Shown: positions 12,701 to 25,312 of the stretch, piece by piece
Layout: every line of letters begins with the position of its first letter
Numbering within the stretch: position 1 is the stretch's first letter
NCBI RefSeq assembly: GCF_047675955.1
Contig: NW_027327443.1
Span: 1-64,000, forward strand
Direction of reading: 5' to 3'
DNA length: 64,000 bases
Origin: Chlorocebus sabaeus
Taxonomy: Eukaryota > Chordata > Mammalia > Primates > Cercopithecidae
Notes under the pieces: generated by a model
What the model was told of the DNA's origin: nothing
The model's input: only the letters and a program-made list of their open reading frames with translations
Database searches by the model: none
Translations under genes and position numbers: made by a program

Positions 12701-14491
12701 AGGACTATGGTGAAAAACGAAACATCTTCCGTTAAAAACTGGAAAGAAGATTTGTGAGAAACTGCTTTTTATTCTGTTAATTCATCTCACAGAGTTACAG
12801 ATTTCCCCTCCAGAAGCCTTTCGCTAAGACTGTTCTAGTGGAATTTGCAAAGTGATATTTGGAAGCCCATGGAGGGCTATGGTGAAAAGGGTAATAACTT
12901 CCGTTAAGAACTGGAAAGAAGCTTTCTAAGAAACTGCCGTGTGTTCTGTTAATACATCTCACCGAGTTACAGCTCTACCCTCAAGAAGCCTTTCTATAAA
13001 AATGTTCTTGTGGAATTTGCAATGTGATACTTGGAAGCCCATAGAGGGCTATTTTGAAAATGGAAATACCCTAAGATAAAAACCGAAAAGAAGCTGTCAG
13101 AGAAACTGCTTTGTGTTGTGTTAGTTCATCTCACTGTGTTACAGCTTTCCCCTCAAGAAGCCCTTCACTAAGACTGTTCTTGTGAAATTTGCAAACTGAT
13201 ATTTGTAATCCCTTAGAGAGCTATGGTGAAAAAGGAAATATATTCCCTTAAAAACTGGAAATAAGCTTTCTGAGAAACTGCCATGTGTTCTCTTAATGCA
13301 CCTCACCGAGTTACAGCTTTCCCCTCAAGAAGACTTTCGCTAAGACTGTTGTTGTGGGATTTGCAAAGTGATATTTGGAAGTCCATAGAGGTCTATTGTG
13401 AAAAAGGAAATTTCTTCCGTTAAAAACTGGAAAGAAGATTTCTGAGAAATTGCTATTTGTTCTGTTAATTCATCTCACAGAGTTACAGCTTCTCCTCCAG
13501 AAGCCTTTCGCTAAGACTGTTCTTGTGGAATTTGCAAAGTGATATTTGGAAGCCCATAGAAGGCTATTTTGAAAAAGGAATTATCCTAGGATAGAATCTG
13601 AAAATAAGCTTTCTGAAAATCTGCTTTGTGTTCTGTTAATTCATCTCACAGAGTTACAGCTTTCCCCTCAAAAAGGCTTTCGGTAAGCCTGTTCTTGTGT
13701 AATTTGCAATGTGATATTTTGAAGCCCATAGAAGGCTATGGTGAAAAAGGAAATATCTTCCGTTAAAAACTGGAAGGAATATTTCTGAGAAACTACTTTG
13801 TGTTCTGTTAATTCATCTCACAGAGTTACAGGTTTCCCCTCTAGAAGCCTTTCGGTAAGACTGTTTTTTGTTATTTCCAAAGTGATATTTGGAATCCCAT
13901 AGAGGGTTATGGTGAAAAAGAAATATCTTCCGTTAAAAACTGGAAAGAAGCTTTCTAAGAAACTGCCGTGTGTTCTGGTTATACATCTCACCGAGATACT
14001 GCTTTCCTCTCAAATAGCCCTTCGCTGAGACTGTTCTTGTGGGATTTGCAAAGTGATATTTGGAAGCCCATAGAGTGCTGTGGTGAAAAGGAAATATCTT
14101 CAGTTAAAAACTTGAAAGAAACTTTCTGAGAAACTGCTTTGTGTTCTGTTAATTCATCTCACAGAGTTACAGCTTTCCCCTCAAGAAACGTTTCGCTAAG
14201 ACTGTTCTTGTGGAATCTGCAAAGTCATGTTTGGAAGCACATATAGCTCTAAGGTGATAAAGGAAATTTCTTCCGTTAAAAACTGAAAAGAAGATTTCTG
14301 AGAAACTGCTTTGTGTTCTGTTAATTTATCACACAGAGTTACAGCTTTCCTCTCCAGAAGCCTTTTGCAAGCCCTTAGAGGGCCATGTTGAAAAAGGAAA
14401 TATCTTCTGTTAAAAACCGAAAAGAAGCTTTCTGAGAAACTTCTTTCTGTTTTGTTAGTTCATATCACAGAGTTACAGCTTTCCCCTCAAG
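9719..14491 (+). repeat. HOR unit U3, 28-mer
   Basis: It is 4773 bp and lacks m14b. The m1-m4 stretch matches unit 1 (CTCTTAAT, GACTGTTTTTGTGG, GGTTAG, GCCATGAG). The tail shares CCTAGGATAG in m23 and AAAACTGAAAAG in m27 with unit 2. This makes it a mosaic of neighbouring haplotypes. Confidence 0.92.
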
Positions 14492-17400
14492 AAGTCGTTC
14501 ACTAAGACTATTCTTGTGAAATATTCAAAGTGATATTTATAAAGCCATAGAGGGCTATGGTGAAAAAGGAAATATCCTAAGACAGAAACTGAAAAGAAGG
14601 TTTCTGAGAAACTGTTTTGTGTTCTCTTAATACATCTCACAGATTTACATCTTTTCCCTCAAGAAGCCTTTCGCGAAGACTGTTCTTGTGGAATATGTAA
14701 AGTGATATTTGGAAGCCCGTACAAGGCTATGGTGAAAAAGGAAATATCTTCAGTTAAAAATTGGTTAGAAGCTTTCTGAGAAATTGCTTTGTGTTCTCTT
14801 AATTCATCTCACAGAGTTACAGCTTTCCCCTCAAGAAGCCGTTCACTAGGACTATTCTTGTGAAATTTTCAAACTGATATTTGGAAACCCTTACAGAGAT
14901 ATGGTGAAAAAGGAAATATCTTCCGTTAAAAACTGGAAAGAAGCTTTCTGAGAAACTGCCATGAGTTCTGTTCATACATCTCACCGAGTTACAGCTTTCC
15001 TCTCAAGAAACCTTTCTCTAAGGCTGTTCTTGTGGAATTTGCAAAGTGATATTTGGAAGCCCATAGTGGGCTATGGTGAAAAAGGAAAAATCTTCGGGTA
15101 AAAACTGGAAATAAGCTTTCTGAGAAACTGCTTTGTGTTCTGTTAATTCATCTCACAGAGTTACAACTTTCCCCTCAAGAAGCCGTTCACTAAGACTTTT
15201 CTTGTGGAATTTGCAAAGTGATATTTGGAGTCCCATTGAAGTCTATGGTGAAAAAGAAAACATCCTAAGATAAAAACTGAAATGAAGCTTTCTGTGAAAC
15301 TGCATTGTGTTCTGTAAATTCATCTCACAGAGTTAGAGATTTCCCCTCAAGAAGTCGTTCACTAAGACTGTTCTTGTGAAACTTGCAAAATGATATTTGG
15401 AAGCCCATAGAGGGCTATTGTGAAAATGGAAATATCCTAAGATAAAAACCGAAAAGAAACTGTCTGAGAAACTGCTTTGTGTTGTGTTAGTTTATCTCAC
15501 AGAGTTACAGCTTTCCCCTCAAGAAGTCGTTCACCAAGACTGTTCTTGTGAAATTTGCAAAGTGATATTTGGAAGCTCATAGAAGGCTATGGTGAAAATG
15601 AAAATATCTTCCGTTAAAAACTGGAAAGAAGCATTCTGAGAAACTGCCGTGTGTTCTGTTAATACATCTCACCGAGTTACAGCTTTCCCCTCAAGAACCC
15701 TCTCGCTAAGACTGTTCTTGTGGAATTTGCAAAGTGATATTTGGAAGCCCTTAGAGGGCTATGGTGAAAAAGGAAATATCGTAAGATAAAAACTGAAAAG
15801 AAGCTTTCTGAGAAACTGCTTTGTGTTCTGTGAATTCATCTCACATAGTTACAACATTTCCCTCTAAAACCCTTTCGCTAAGACTGTTCTTGTTGAATTT
15901 GCAAAGCGATATTTGGAAGCCCATAGAAGAATATGTTGAAAAAGGAAATATCTTCCGTTAGAAACTGAAAAGAAGCTTGTTGAAAAACTGCTTTGTGTTC
16001 TGTTAATTCATCTCACAGAGTTACAACTTTCCCCTCAGGAAATCTTTCGCTTACACTGTTCTTGTGAAATTTGCAAAGTGATATTTGGAATCCCACAGAG
16101 GGCTATGGAATAATAGGAAATATCCTCCGTTAAAAACTGGAAAGAAGCTTTCTGAGAAACTGCTTTGTGTTGTGTTAGTTTATCTCACAGAGTTACAGCT
16201 TTCCCCTCAAGAAGTCGTTCACTAAGACTTTTCTTGTGGAATTTGCAAAGCGATATTTGGAAGCCCATAGAAGGCTATGGTGAAAATGGAAATATCCTAA
16301 GATAAAAACCGAAAAGAAGCTGTCTGAGAAACTGCTCTGTGTTGTGTTAGTTTATCTCACAGAGTTACAGCTTTCCCCTCAAGAAATCGTTCACTAAGAC
16401 TGTTCTTGTGGAATTTGCAAAGTGATATTTGGAAACCCATAGAGGGCTATGTTGAAAAAGGAAACATCGTAAGATAAAAACTGAAAAGAAGCTTTGTGAG
16501 AAATTGCTTTGTGTTCTGTTAATTCGTCTCACAAAGTTACAGCTTTCCCCTCAAGAAGCCTTTCGCTAAGACTGTTCTTGGGGAATTTGCAAAGCGATAT
16601 TTGGAAACCTATAGAGGGCTAAGGTGAAAAAGGAAATATCTTCCGTTAAAAACTGGAAAGAAGATTTCTGAGAAACTGCTTTGTGTTCTGTTAATGCATC
16701 TCACAGGGTTACAGCTTTCCCCTCCAGACACCTTTCGCTAACACTGTTCTTGTGGAATTTGCAAAGTGATATTTGGAAGCCCAGAGAGAACTATGGTGAA
16801 AAAGGAAATATCTTCAGTTAAAAAATGAAAAGAAGCTTTCCGAGAAACTGCTTTGTGTTCTGTTAATTCATCTCAAAGAGTTACAGCTTTCCCCTCAAGA
16901 AGCCTTCCACTAAGACTGTTTTTGAGGAATTTCCAAAGTGATATGTGGAAGCCCATAGAAGGCTATTGTGAAAACGGAAATATCCTAAGATACTAACCGA
17001 AAAGAAGCTGTCTAAAAAACTGCTTTGTGTTCTGTTAGTTCATCGCACAGAGCTACAGATTTCCTCTCAAGAAGACGTTCACTAAGACAGTTTTGTGAAA
17101 TTTGGAAAGTGATATTTGGATACCCATAGTGGACTATGGTGAAAAAGGAAATATCTTCCGTTAAAAACTGGAAAGAACCATTCTGAGAAAATGCGGTGTG
17201 TTCTGTTAGTACATATGACCGAGTTACAGCTTTCCTCTCAAGAAGCCTTTCGCTAAGACTGTTCTTGTGGGATTTCCAAAGTGATATTTGGAAGCCCATA
17301 GAGGGCTATAGTGAAAAAGGAATTATCTTCAGTTAAATACTGGAAAGAAGCTTTCTGAGAGACTGCTTTGTGTTCTGTTAATTCATCTCACAGAGTTACA

Positions 17401-19264
17401 GCTTCCCCCTCAAGAAACCTTTCGCTAAGACTGTTCTTGTGGAATTTTCAAAGTGATATTTGGAAGCCCATAGAGGACTATGGTGAAAAACGAAACATCT
17501 TCCGTTAAAAACTGGAAAGAAGATTTGTGAGAAACTGCTTTTTATTCTGTTAATTCATCTCACAGAGTTACAGATTTCCCCTCCAGAAGCCTTTCGCTAA
17601 GACTGTTCTAGTGGAATTTGCAAAGTGATATTTGGAAGCCCATGGAGGGCTATGGTGAAAAGGGTAATAACTTCCGTTAAGAACTGGAAAGAAGCTTTCT
17701 AAGAAACTGCCGTGTGTTCTGTTAATACATCTCACCGAGTTACAGCTCTACCCTCAAGAAGCCTTTCTATAAAAATGTTCTTGTGGAATTTGCAATGTGA
17801 TACTTGGAAGCCCATAGAGGGCTATTTTGAAAATGGAAATACCCTAAGATAAAAACCGAAAAGAAGCTGTCAGAGAAACTGCTTTGTGTTGTGTTAGTTC
17901 ATCTCACTGTGTTACAGCTTTCCCCTCAAGAAGCCCTTCACTAAGACTGTTCTTGTGAAATTTGCAAACTGATATTTGTAATCCCTTAGAGAGCTATGGT
18001 GAAAAAGGAAATATATTCCCTTAAAAACTGGAAATAAGCTTTCTGAGAAACTGCCATGTGTTCTCTTAATGCACCTCACCGAGTTACAGCTTTCCCCTCA
18101 AGAAGACTTTCGCTAAGACTGTTGTTGTGGGATTTGCAAAGTGATATTTGGAAGTCCATAGAGGTCTATTGTGAAAAAGGAAATTTCTTCCGTTAAAAAC
18201 TGGAAAGAAGATTTCTGAGAAATTGCTATTTGTTCTGTTAATTCATCTCACAGAGTTACAGCTTCTCCTCCAGAAGCCTTTCGCTAAGACTGTTCTTGTG
18301 GAATTTGCAAAGTGATATTTGGAAGCCCATAGAAGGCTATTTTGAAAAAGGAATTATCCTAAGATAGAATCTGAAAATAAGCTTTCTGAAAATCTGCTTT
18401 GTGTTCTGTTAATTCATCTCACAGAGTTACAGCTTTCCCCTCAAAAAGGCTTTCGGTAAGCCTGTTCTTGTGTAATTTGCAATGTGATATTTTGAAGCCC
18501 ATAGAAGGCTATGGTGAAAAAGGAAATATCTTCCGTTAAAAACTGGAAGGAATATTTCTGAGAAACTACTTTGTGTTCTGTTAATTCATCTCACAGAGTT
18601 ACAGGTTTCCCCTCTAGAAGCCTTTCGGTAAGACTGTTTTTTGTTATTTCCAAAGTGATATTTGGAATCCCATAGAGGGTTATGGTGAAAAAGAAATATC
18701 TTCCGTTAAAAACTGGAAAGAAGCTTTCTAAGAAACTGCCGTGTGTTCTGGTTATACATCTCACCGAGATACTGCTTTCCTCTCAAATAGCCCTTCGCTG
18801 AGACTGTTCTTGTGGGATTTGCAAAGTGATATTTGGAAGCCCATAGAGTGCTGTGGTGAAAAGGAAATATCTTCAGTTAAAAACTTGAAAGAAACTTTCT
18901 GAGAAACTGCTTTGTGTTCTGTTAATTCATCTCACAGAGTTACAGCTTTCCCCTCAAGAAACGTTTCGCTAAGACTGTTCTTGTGGAATCTGCAAAGTCA
19001 TGTTTGGAAGCACATATAGCTCTAAGGTGATAAAGGAAATTTCTTCCGTTAAAACCTGGAAAGAAGATTTCTGAGAAACTGCTTTGTGTTCTGTTAATTT
19101 ATCACACAGAGTTACAGCTTTCCTCTCCAGAAGCCTTTTGCAAGCCCTTAGAGGGCCATGTTGAAAAAGGAAATATCTTCCGTTAAAAACCGAAAAGAAG
19201 CTTTCTGAGAAACTTCTTTCTGTTTTGTTAGTTCATATCACAGAGTTACAGCTTTCCCCTCAAG
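14492..19264 (+). repeat. HOR unit U4, 28-mer
   Basis: It is 4773 bp and lacks m14b. The head is like units 1 and 3 except GACTGTTCTTG in m2. The tail is like unit 1 (CCTAAGATAG in m23, AAAACCTGG in m27). It directly follows another 28-mer, so 28- and 29-mers are not in strict alternation. Confidence 0.92.
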
Positions 19265-20538
19265 AAGTCGTTCACTAAGACTATTCTTGTGAAATATTCA
19301 AAGTGATATTTATAAAGCCATAGAGGGCTATGGTGAAAAAGGAAATATCCTAAGACAGAAACTGAAAAGAAGGTTTCTGAGAAACTGTTTTGTGTTCTGT
19401 TAATACATCTCACAGATTTACATCTTTTCCCTCAAGAAGACTTTCGCGAAGACTGTTCTTGTGGAATATGTAAAGTGATATTTGGAAGCCCGTACAAGGC
19501 TATGGTGAAAAAGGAAATATCTTCAGTTAAAAATTGGATAGAAGCTTTCTGAGAAATTGCTTTGTGTTCTCTTAATTCATCTCACAGAGTTACAGCTTTC
19601 CCCTCAAGAAGCCGTTCACTAGGACTATTCTTGTGAAATTTTCAAACTGATATTTGGAAACCCTTACAGAGATATGGTGAAAAAGGAAATATCTTCCGTT
19701 AAAAACTGGAAAGAAGCTTTCTGAGAAACTGCCGTGAGTTCTGTTCATACATCTCACCGAGTTACAGCTTTCCTCTCAAGAAACCTTTCTCTAAGGCTGT
19801 TCTTGTGGAATTTGCAAAGTGATATTTGGAAGCCCATAGTGGGCTATGGTGAAAAAGGAAAAATCTTCGGGTAAAAACTGGAAATAAGCTTTCTGAGAAA
19901 CTGCTTTGTGTTCTGTTAATTCATCTCACAGAGTTACAACTTTCCCCTCAAGAAGCCGTTCACTAAGACTTTTCTTGTGGAATTTGCAAAGTGATATTTG
20001 GAGTCCCATTGAAGTCTATGGTGAAAAAGAAAACATCCTAAGATAAAAACTGAAATGAAGCTTTCTGTGAAACTGCATTGTGTTCTGTAAATTCATCTCA
20101 CAGAGTTAGAGATTTCCCCTCAAGAAGTCGTTCACTAAGACTGTTCTTGTGAAACTTGCAAAATGATATTTGGAAGCCCATAGAGGGCTATTGTGAAAAT
20201 GGAAATATCCTAAGATAAAAACCGAAAAGAAACTGTCTGAGAAACTGCTTTGTGTTGTGTTAGTTTATCTCACAGAGTTACAGCTTTCCCCTCAAGAAGT
20301 CGTTCACCAAGACTGTTCTTGTGAAATTTGCAAAGTGATATTTGGAAGCTCATAGAAGGCTATGGTGAAAATGAAAATATCTTCCGTTAAAAACTGGAAA
20401 GAAGCATTCTGAGAAACTGCCGTGTGTTCTGTTAATACATCTCACCGAGTTACAGCTTTCCCCTCAAGAACCCTCTCGCTAAGACTGTTCTTGTGGAATT
20501 TGCAAAGTGATATTTGGAAGCCCTTAGAGGGCTATGGT

Positions 20539-22558
20539 TAAAAAGGAAATATCCACCGTTAAAAACTGGAAAGAAGATTGCTGAGAAACTGCTTTGTGTT
20601 CTGTTAATTCATCTCACAGAATTACAGCTTTTCCCTCAGAAGCCTTTCGCTAAGATTGTTCTTGTAGAACTTGCAAAGTGATATTTGGAAGCCCATATAG
20701 GGCTATGGTGAAAAAGGAAATATCCTCCGTTAAAAACTGCAAAGAAGCTTTCTGAGAAACTGCTTTATGTTCTGTTAATTCATCTCACAGAATTACAGTT
20801 TACCCTCCAGCAGCCGTTCACTGAGCCTGTTCTTGTGGAATTTGCAATGCGATATTGGAAGCCCATAGAGGGTTATGGCGAAAAAGGATATATCCTAAGA
20901 TAAAAACCGAAAAGAAGCTTTCTGAGAAACTGCTTTATGTTCTGTTAATTCATCTCACAGAATTACAGTTTACCCTCCAGCAGCCGTTCACTGAGCCTGT
21001 TCTTGTGGAATTTGCAATGCGATATTGGAAGCCCATAGAGGGTTATGGCGAAAAAGGATATATCCTAAGATAAAAACCGAAAAGAAGCTTTCTGAGAAAA
21101 TGCATTGTGTCCTCTTAATTCATCTCACAGAGTTACAGCTTTCCCCTCAAGAAGCCATTCACTAAGACTGTTCCTGTGGAATTTGCAAGGTGATAGTTGA
21201 AAGCCCATACAGGGCTACGGAGAAAATGGAAATATGTTGCGTTAAATACTGGAAAGAATCTTTCTAGGAAACTGCTTTGTGTTCTCTTAATTCATCTCAC
21301 AGAGTTACAGCTTTCCCCTCAAGAAGCCTTTCGCTAAGACTGTTCATGTGGAATTTGCAAAGTGATATTTGGAATCCCATAGAGGACTATGGTGAAAAAG
21401 GAAATATCCTAAGGTAAAAACTGAAAAGTAGGTTTCTGAGAAAATGTTTTGTGTTATGTTAATTCATCTTACAGAGTTACAGTTTTACCCTCAAGAAGCC
21501 TTTCTCTAAGACTGTTCTTCTGGAATTTGCAAAGTGATATTTGGAAGCCCATAGTGGGCTTTGCTGTAAAAGGAAATATCCTAAGATAAAAAACGAAAAG
21601 AAGGTTTCTGAGAAACCGCTTTGTGTTCTGTTAGTTCATCTCACAGAGTTACAGCTTTCCCATCGAGAATCCTTTCGCTAAGACTGTTCTTGTGGAATTT
21701 GCAAAAATTTTTGTAAGCTCATAGAGGGCTATGCTGAAAAAGGAAATATCCTAAGATAAAAACTGAAAAGAAGCTTTCTGAGAAACTGCTTTGTGTTCTG
21801 ATAATTCATCTCAGGGAGTTACGGCTTTCCCTTCAAGAAGTCTTTCACAAAGACTGTTCTTGTGTAATTTGCAAAGTGATATTTGGAAGGCCACAGAGGG
21901 CTATGTTGAAAAAGGAAAAATAGTAAGATTAAATCCGAAAAGAAACTTTTTGAGAAACTGCTTTGTGTTCTGATAATTCATCTCAGAGAGTTACAGATTT
22001 CCACTCAAGAGGCCGTTCACTAAGACTGTTCTTCTCAAATTTGAAAGTGATATTTAGAATCCCATAGAGGGCTATGGTGAAAAAGGAATTATTTTCCGTT
22101 AAAAACTGGAAAGACGCTTTCTGAGAAACTGCTTTGTGTTCTGTTAATTCATCTGACAGTGTTACAACATTTCCCTCTAAATGCCTTTCGCTAAGACTGT
22201 TCTTGTGGAATTTGCAAAGTGATATTTGGAAGCCCATAGTGGACTACAGTGAAAAAGGAAATGTCCTCAGATAAAAACTGGAAAGAAGCTTTCTGTGAAA
22301 CTGCTTTGTGTTCTATTAATTCATCTCACTGTGTGACAGCTTTCCCCTCAAGAAGCCGTTCCCTAAGACTGTTCTTGTGTAATTTGCAACGTGATATTTG
22401 GAATCCCAGAGAGATATGGGGAAAACGGAAATATCTTCCGTTAAAAACTGGAAAGAAGCTTTCTGAGGAACTGCTTTGTGTTCTGTTAATTCATCTCACA
22501 GAGTTACAGCTTTCCCTGAAAAAAATCCTTTCGCTAAGAGTGTTCTTGTGGAATTTGC
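20539..22558 (+). repeat. Variant monomer block V-a (first copy)
   Basis: The block leaves the standard unit in the m8 box, where CTATGGTTAAAAAGG replaces CTATGGTGAAAAAGG, and returns in m2 just before AAAGTGATATTTGGAAGCCC. It spans 2020 bp and eleven monomers plus a hybrid with m2. GATATT cores lie at about 20681, 20851, 21021, 21192 (GATAGTT), 21364, 21537, 21878, 22049, 22221 and 22393; the monomer near 21706 has a shortened core (GCAAAAATTTTTGTAAGC). Up to about 22150 it follows the second block V-b, apart from one tandemly duplicated monomer. After that it has its own monomers, marked by GACTACAGTG, CCAGAGAGATATGGGG and CCCTGAAAAAAATCC. Confidence 0.88.
20741..21080 (+). repeat. Exact 170-bp tandem duplication of variant monomer v2 (U5)
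   Basis: The segment from AAAGAAGCTTTCTGAG at 20741 recurs at 20911 with no difference I can see over 170 bp. It contains CTGCTTTATGTTCTG, ACCCTCCAGCAGCCG and GCGATATTGG. Block V-b has only one copy. The two copies being identical implies a recent duplication or local conversion. Its single-base-shorter core (GATATTGG) is what makes it 170 rather than 171 bp. Confidence 0.9.
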
Positions 22559-23625
22559 AAAGTGATATTTGGAAGCCCGTACAAGGCTATGGTGAAAAAG
22601 GAAATATCTTCAGTTAAAAATTGGATAGAAGCTTTCTGAGAAATTGCTTTGTGTTCTCTTAATTCATCTCACAGAGTTACAGCTTTCCCCTCAAGAAGCC
22701 GTTCACTAGGACTATTCTTGTGAAATTTTCAAACTGATATTTGGAAACCCTTACAGAGATATGGTGAAAAAGGAAATATCTTCCGTTAAAAACTGGAAAG
22801 AAGCTTTCTGAGAAACTGCCGTGAGTTCTGTTCATACATCTCACCGAGTTACAGCTTTCCTCTCAAGAAACCTTTCTCTAAGGCTGTTCTTGTGGAATTT
22901 GCAAAGTGATATTTGGAAGCCCATAGTGGGCTATGGTGAAAAAGGAAAAATCTTCGGGTAAAAACTGGAAATAAGCTTTCTGAGAAACTGCTTTGTGTTC
23001 TGTTAATTCATCTCACAGAGTTACAACTTTCCCCTCAAGAAGCCGTTCACTAAGACTTTTCTTGTGGAATTTGCAAAGTGATATTTGGAGTCCCATTGAA
23101 GGCTATGGTGAAAAAGAAAACATCCTAAGATAAAAACTGAAATGAAGCTTTCTGTGAAACTGCATTGTGTTCTGTAAATTCATCTCACAGAGTTAGAGAT
23201 TTCCCCTCAAGAAGTCGTTCACTAAGACTGTTCTTGTGAAACTTGCAAAATGATATTTGGAAGCCCATAGAGGGCTATTGTGAAAATGGAAATATCCTAA
23301 GATAAAAACCGAAAAGAAACTGTCTGAGAAACTGCTTTGTGTTGTGTTAGTTTATCTCACAGAGTTACAGCTTTCCCCTCAAGAAGTCGTTCACCAAGAC
23401 TGTTCTTGTGAAATTTGCAAAGTGATATTTGGAAGCTCATAGAAGGCTATGGTGAAAATGAAAATATCTTCCGTTAAAAACTGGAAAGAAGCATTCTGAG
23501 AAACTGCCGTGTGTTCTGTTAATACATCTCACCGAGTTACAGCTTTCCCCTCAAGAACCCTCTCGCTAAGACTGTTCTTGTGGAATTTGCAAAGTGATAT
23601 TTGGAAGCCCTTAGAGGGCTATGGT
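22559..23625 (+). repeat. Second copy of m2-m8 inside U5
   Basis: From AAGCCCGTACAAGG at about 22574 the sequence follows standard m2 to m8 again. It carries GGATAG in m2 and GAAGGCTATGG in m5; the first m5 of the same unit has GAAGTCTATGG. Lying between V-a and V-b, it is the part of the 57-mer that shows the unit was extended by a duplication starting inside m2. Confidence 0.9.
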
Positions 23626-25312
23626 TAAAAAGGAAATATCCACCATTAAAAACTGGAAAGAAGATTGCTGAGAAACTGCTTTGTGTTCTGTTAATTCATC
23701 TCACAGAATTACAGCTTTTCCCTCAGAAGCCTTTCGCTAAGATTGTTCTTGTAGAACTTGCAAAGTGATATTTGGAAGCCCATATAGGGCTACGGTGAAA
23801 AAGGAAATATCCTCCGTTAAAAACTGCAAAGAAGCTTTCTGAGAAACTGCTTTATGTTCTGTTAATTCATCTCACAGAATTACAGTTTACCCTCCAGCAG
23901 CCGTTCACTGAGCCTGTTCTTGTGGAATTTGCAATGCGATATTGGAAGCCCATAGAGGGTTATGGCAAAAAAGGATATATCCTAAGATAAAACCGAAAAG
24001 AAGCTTTCTGAGAAAATGCATTGTGTCCTCTTAATTCATCTCACAGAGTTACAGCTTTCCCCTCAAGAAGCCATTCACTAAGACTGTTCCTGTGGAATTT
24101 GCAAGGTGATAGTTGAAAGCCCATACAGGGCTACGGAGAAAATGGAAATATGTTGCGTTAAATACTGGAAAGAATCTTTCTAGGAAACTGCTTTGTGTTC
24201 TCTTAATTCATCTCACGGAGTTACAGCTTTCCCCTCAAGAAGCCTTTCGCTAAGACTGTTCATGTGGAATTTGCAAAGTGATATTTGGAATCCCATAGAG
24301 GACTATGGTGAAAAAGGAAATATCCTAAGGTAAAAACTGAAAAGTAGGTTTCTGAGAAAATGTTTTGTGTTATGTTAATTCATCTTACAGAGTTACAGTT
24401 TTACCCTCAAGAAGCCTTTCTCTAAGACTGTTCTTCTGGAATTTGCAAAGTGATATTTGGAAGCCCATAGTGGGCTTTGCTGTAAAAGGAAATATCCTAA
24501 GATAAAAAACGAAAAGAAGGTTTCTGAGAAACCGCTTTGTGTTCTGTTAGTTCATCTCACAGAGTTACAGCTTTCCCATCGAGAATCCTTTCGCTAAGAC
24601 TGTTCTTGTGGAATTTGCAAATATTTTTGGAAGCTCATAGAGGGCTATGCTGAAAAAGGAAATATCCTAAGATAAAAACTGAAAAGAAGCTTTCTGAGAA
24701 ACTGCTTTGTGTTCTGTTAATTCATCTCAGGGAGTTACGGCTTTCCCTTCAAGAAGTCTTTCACAAAGACTGTTCTTGTGTAATTTGCAAAGTGATTTTT
24801 GGAAGGCCACAGAGGGCTATGTTGAAAAAGGAAAAATAGTAAGATTAAATCCGAAAAGAAACTGCTTTGTGTTCTGATAATTCATCTCAGAGAGTTACAG
24901 ATTTCCACTCAAGAGGCCGTTCACTAAGACTGTTCTTCTCAAATTTGAAAGTGATATTTAGAATCCCATAGAGGGCTATGGTGAAAAAGGAATTATTTTC
25001 CGTTAAAAACTGGAAAGACGCTTTCTGAGAAACTGCTTTGTGTTCTGTTAATTCATCTGACAGAGTTACAACATTTCCCTCAGGAAGCCTTTCGCTAAGG
25101 CTGTTGTTGTCGAATGTGCAAAGTGATATTTGGAAGCCCATAGAGGACTATGGTGAAAAAGGAAATATCTTGAGTTAAAAAGCGGAAAGAATCTTTCTGA
25201 GAAACTCCCTTTTGTTCTGTTAATTCACCTCACAGAGTTACAGCTTTCCCCTCAATAATTCTTTCGCTAAGACTGTTCTTGTGGAATTTGCAAAGTGAGA
25301 TTTGGAAGCCCA
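23626..25312 (+). repeat. Variant monomer block V-b (first copy)
   Basis: It starts at the same base of the m8 box as V-a (CTATGGTTAAAAAGG) and holds ten monomers, v1-v10, before rejoining the standard unit at m9. Cores are at about 23767, 23937, 24107, 24279, 24451, 24620, 24794 (GATTTTT), 24953, 25122 and 25294 (GAGATTT). Monomers v1-v8 match V-a; v9 and v10 (GTTGTTGTCGAATGTGC, AAAAAGCGGAAAG, CAATAATTCTTTC) are its own. A 14-bp identity, TAGAGGGCTATGGT, flanks it on both sides, so its net insertion length is 1701 bp. Confidence 0.88.

Noticed and set aside
22249..22617. Open frames of 60 to 122 codons on both strands in the V blocks (for example 20855-21073, 21791-21973, 21983-22237, 22249-22617)
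   Set aside because: These arise where diverged monomers happen to lack a stop. The translations repeat the same monomer-derived words with a period of about 57 residues, which is satellite read-through and not a protein.
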